A stretch of DNA of 64,000 nt from Kudoa neothunni. Lineage: Eukaryota; Cnidaria. Where the stretch lies: the NCBI GenBank assembly GCA_964304625.1, contig OZ199838.1:9052001-9116000 (forward strand), in the 5' to 3' direction. Below the pieces are notes generated by a model that saw nothing but the letters and a program-made list of their open reading frames with translations, was not told where the DNA came from and searched no databases. The stretch's first letter is position 1. Every line of letters starts with the position of its first letter. This document shows, one piece after another, positions 63,476 to 64,000 of this stretch. The translations under genes and the position numbers were made by a program.

Positions 63476-64000
63476 TATTAATCGCATTTTTAGTAATGTC
63501 TTGAAGCCTCTTTTAATTGATATGACAATAGTAGAGTCTGTTATAATAAATTAGTTCTTTGTCTCTCTTCGCTCTGTTTCCGCACAGCTTTAGAAAATTA
63601 TTTCCTATTTTTTATACATAGTTATCCAAATTAGATGGACTTCATCTGAAACGTTAGATAGAAGTTTGGTTTTATGGTGCTCAGTTTTACTAGTGTCGCA
63701 CTTTAAGGCTTTCTTCTGAACCATTTTATCACTGCCTGGGGTTGTATTCTCCGCGTGTTATTTTTAGATTATTTAAGTGTTGGATTCATCGAGTATTCTG
63801 ATTTTAAATTTAGCCTGCATAATTGATTTTTTGCATTCGAATAATAGATGTGAATATTTTATTTTAACTGAGGATATGGAAACAAAACCACGGATAACTT
63901 GAATGCCGGACTCCGCTTTGTATATATATATATATATATATTATATTTGAGTATTACATCAAAAGCTGTTGGAGTTAGAAAATAATTACAATGAGGGACT
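63476..64000. other. RPS24 downstream sequence to window end
   Basis: AT-rich with a (TA)n tract at about 63919-63941. A last RPS24 exon could lie here or beyond the window; none could be identified with confidence. Confidence 0.4.

Noticed and set aside
1-64000. CRISPR array, operon, tRNA or rRNA genes
   Set aside because: No regularly spaced repeats, no polycistronic layout, and no tRNA or rRNA signature could be recognised by eye; a tRNAscan or Rfam search could still find small RNAs.

Overview
The window is AT-rich eukaryotic nuclear DNA from an animal with very compact genes. Six protein genes can be recognised and read exon by exon. They use GT-AG introns mostly 38-70 nt long, and every junction I give keeps codon phase. 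Family content (FOXK-like forkhead factor, claudin/PMP22-like four-helix protein, SLC25A29-type mitochondrial carrier, UBR1/2-type N-recognin) points to a metazoan with aerobic-type mitochondria. Tiny introns, high AT and a DNA-transposon load rich in Merlin (ISXO2-like), Tc1/mariner, pogo/Tigger, piggyBac and hAT copies would fit a myxozoan-like parasitic cnidarian. That assignment is inference and no species is claimed.

Layout. 1-10.5 kb is a transposon graveyard: a pogo-like element that seems to sit inside a decayed piggyBac, a hAT, and another pogo-like element. 10.68-11.74 kb (+) is an SLC25A29-like carrier. 12.46-13.26 kb (-) holds one or two small unassigned genes, head-to-head with PLAA. 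PLAA (+) starts at 13.42 kb and ends at 25.55 kb; a 9.8 kb first intron stuffed with nested DNA transposons separates its WD40 exon from its PFU/PUL exons. 26.0-27.1 kb is a Tc1-like element, 27.8-28.5 kb a hAT MITE, and 27.3-32 kb carries three copies of an unclassified repeat. FEN1 (-) is complete in 12 exons at 33.13-34.77 kb. 35.3-37.25 kb holds a Merlin transposase gene bracketed by Tc1-like ends. 38.2-39.8 kb is a long inverted repeat. 40.58-41.27 kb (+) is a four-TM claudin-like gene. 41.7-53.2 kb (-) is a UBR1/UBR2 E3 ligase with a pogo remnant in a long intron. 53.2-59.1 kb is largely empty. 59.09-60.31 kb (+) is a FOXK-like forkhead gene with an unusual Cys-rich N-terminal half. 62.90 kb to at least 63.45 kb (+) is RPS24.

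The host genes are housekeeping and regulatory: ubiquitin handling (PLAA, UBR), DNA replication and repair (FEN1), translation (RPS24), mitochondrial transport and transcription control. They do not form an operon or a dedicated system. I found no convincing new molecular system. The most notable points are transposon-inflated introns among otherwise minute ones, the Merlin/Tc1 chimeric element, the Cys-rich FOX protein, and a one-base reading-frame problem in the UBR RING region.
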